NCBI GenBank assembly: GCA_964494505.1
Contig: CAZBRO010000014.1
Coordinates: 53,489 to 117,488 of the forward strand
Direction of reading: 5' to 3'
Source of the DNA: CAIYRG01 sp964494505
Lineage (GTDB): Bacteria; Pseudomonadota; Alphaproteobacteria; Micropepsales; Micropepsaceae
Length of the DNA: 64,000 nucleotides
Shown here: positions 62,667-64,000 of the stretch, piece after piece
Layout of the letters: each line of letters opens with the position of its first letter
Position numbering within the stretch: the stretch's first letter is position 1
The notes under the pieces: model-generated
What the model was told of the DNA's origin: nothing
Seen by the model: the letters and a program-made list of their open reading frames with translations, nothing else
Database searches by the model: none
Made by a program: the position numbers and the translations under genes

Positions 62667-64000
62667 ATGGGCGCCAATCGCAGCGCGGGTGTGTACCAGC
62701 CCCGTTCCCGGCGGGGGCAGATCGCCGATGCTTTCGCATCCTTCCGCGTCTGGTTTGCGGAACTGATCGCCGAGACTCTTTGGCGGACGCTGGGCGTCGT
62801 GCTGCTGCTGGCCGCTCTCGCGATGGCGGTCGCACTTTTGAGCTACGATCCCACCGATCCCAGTCTCAATGTTGCGACCGCGCGGGAGGCTCGAAACTGG
62901 CTCGGCGGCACGGGCGCCTATGGGGCCGATTTGCTGTTCCAGCTTTTCGGAGCGGCTGCGTTCGCGCTCGCGGTCACGCTGGGGGCCTGGGGGTGGCGGA
63001 CCGTCCGCGGCATCCGGCTGAACCAGCTTGCGCTGCGTGTCCTCGCCCTGATTCTGGGTACGCTGCTGCTGGCGGCAGCCTTGGGCGCGGCGCCGCGGCT
63101 TCCGATACTGCCGGCCGAGGCGGGCGGTATTCCCGGCCGCATGGTGGTGTTCTTTACGGCGAAGATTGCTGCGGCGTTCTCCGCGCCTTGGCTCATGGCC
63201 GTCATCCCGGTTCTGTTCGCGAGCCTTGGGCTCGTCCTCGTCTTCATGGCAACGGGGATCGAGATCCGCATCGTTGGGCGGGCCGCACGGGGCGCGGGCA
63301 CGCTTGCCTGGAGCGGTCTTTCCGGGCTCGCCGGGCTTGCTTTCCGCCGCCGGGCCCGTGTCGAACAGGAAGACGAGGAGCCGTGGGAAGATGACGACGC
63401 CAAGGACGATGAGGAGGCATTCGAAGACGAGGAGGCGCCCCCTGCGGACGACCCGCTCGACGAACTGGTCCCGCGCGAACCGCCCGGCAAGCGCGTGCAG
63501 CGCGCCGAAGAACGCCGCCGCAAGCTGAAGGCAAAGGCCGATCTGCAGCCGGCGCTCAATCTCGCCGAAGGCGAGTATCAATTGCCGCCTCTGGGGCTTC
63601 TCACCGAACCTCCGGCCGAGGCGAACACGCCGTCGGTCAATGACGATGCGCTGGAGGAAAATGCCCGCCTGCTGGAGGCGGTGCTTGGCGATTTCGGCAT
63701 CCGCGGCCGGATCGTGGCGGTGCGCCCCGGCCCGGTCGTGACGCTATACGAGCTGGAGCCGGCTGCGGGCGTCAAATCCTCGCGCGTGATTTCGCTCTCC
63801 GACGATATCGCCCGTTCCATGAGTGCCGTGGCCGCGCGCGTCGCGGTGATACCGGGGCGCAACGTGATCGGCATCGAACTGCCCAATCTGAAGCGCGAAA
63901 CGGTATTCTTGCGGGAGCTGTTCTCGGCGCCCGAATACGAGAAATCGCGCGCGCCGCTGACGCTGGCGCTGGGCAAGACCATCGGCGGCGAGCCGGTGAT
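62667..64000 (+). CDS. ftsK: DNA translocase FtsK, N-terminal part (cut by window end)
   Basis: 444 residues visible from the ATG at 62667; no stop before the window edge. Four-helix membrane domain (about 35-190: LWRTLGVVLLLAALAMAVALLSYDPTDPS, LLFQLFGAAAFALAV, MVVFFTAKIAAAFSAPWL, LGLVLVFMATG). An acidic linker (EQEDEEPWEDDDAKDDEEAFEDEE) and the alpha domain follow (EENARLLEAVLGDFGIRGRIVAVRPGPVVTLYELEPA, RSMSAVAARVAVIPGRNVIGIELPN). The motor domain with Walker A and the gamma domain lie beyond the edge. FtsK pumps chromosome DNA through the septum and activates Xer recombination at dif. Confidence 0.95.
   Translation, partial: MGANRSAGVYQPRSRRGQIADAFASFRVWFAELIAETLWRTLGVVLLLAALAMAVALLSYDPTDPSLNVATAREARNWLGGTGAYGADLLFQLFGAAAFALAVTLGAWGWRTVRGIRLNQLALRVLALILGTLLLAAALGAAPRLPILPAEAGGIPGRMVVFFTAKIAAAFSAPWLMAVIPVLFASLGLVLVFMATGIEIRIVGRAARGAGTLAWSGLSGLAGLAFRRRARVEQEDEEPWEDDDAKDDEEAFEDEEAPPADDPLDELVPREPPGKRVQRAEERRRKLKAKADLQPALNLAEGEYQLPPLGLLTEPPAEANTPSVNDDALEENARLLEAVLGDFGIRGRIVAVRPGPVVTLYELEPAAGVKSSRVISLSDDIARSMSAVAARVAVIPGRNVIGIELPNLKRETVFLRELFSAPEYEKSRAPLTLALGKTIGGEPV

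Overview
The window is GC-rich DNA from an alphaproteobacterium. Supporting signs are three TonB-dependent receptors with VAQ-rich N-termini, a CtrA-type DNA-binding domain, FixL/FixJ-type two-component proteins, an EcfG-like sigma factor, Tat-exported enzymes, a DUF6152 gene and a TTAA-N7-TTAA site. The gene content suits a Rhizomicrobium/Micropepsaceae- or Caulobacterales-like lineage, but I cannot fix the genus. I see no rRNA, CRISPR array, transposase, integrase or prophage.

Layout. 1-9.5 kb: a secreted protein of unknown function, two TonB receptors, and between them an EctB-like class III aminotransferase whose PLP lysine reads Asn. 9.5-20.9 kb: small exported proteins and a left-reading run of hybrid histidine kinase, FixJ-like regulator, lone receiver, winged-helix regulator, HlyD adaptor, DHA2 pump and NodT-type outer-membrane factor. 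The last gene carries a frameshift. 21-26.3 kb: a sugar dehydrogenase-cytochrome c with a frameshift in its signal peptide, an internally deleted lactate dehydrogenase, a CMD protein, a DUF1275 protein, an RND-pump remnant, an ECF sigma factor and a membrane-anchored CtrA-like gene broken by a stop codon. 26.5-33.3 kb: a cluster of exported proteins (beta-propeller with cytochrome motif, VOC protein, two members of an uncharacterised secreted family, racemase-like protein, HiPIP, dienelactone hydrolase).

33.5-49.5 kb is conserved core: tRNA-Thr(CGT), a PfkB kinase, glgA-glgC-glgP, then a transglutaminase/ATP-grasp/alpha-E cluster, and mdh with a DUF2141 gene. 50-54 kb: lytic transglycosylase, DUF6152 plus two more secreted-family genes, and a His-rich repeat protein. 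54-57.6 kb: an exosortase-type acyltransferase behind a palindromic TTAA-N7-TTAA site, a broken brnT with intact brnA between two 20-bp direct repeats that copy the 3' end of the adjacent ABC-transporter gene, then that transporter. 58-64 kb: a third TonB receptor, a DapC-like aminotransferase and the start of ftsK.

Two themes stand out. First, five paralogues of an unassigned secreted family (GESVGHYEG ... TLVVDTIG ... PDF-end) sit beside TonB receptors and exported redox or hydrolytic enzymes. This suggests an envelope-located uptake and conversion pathway of unknown substrate. Second, an unusual number of genes carry a single clear lesion (two frameshifts, two in-frame TAG codons, one internal deletion, loss of catalytic residues). 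This points to recent gene decay or to assembly errors, and re-sequencing would separate the two.
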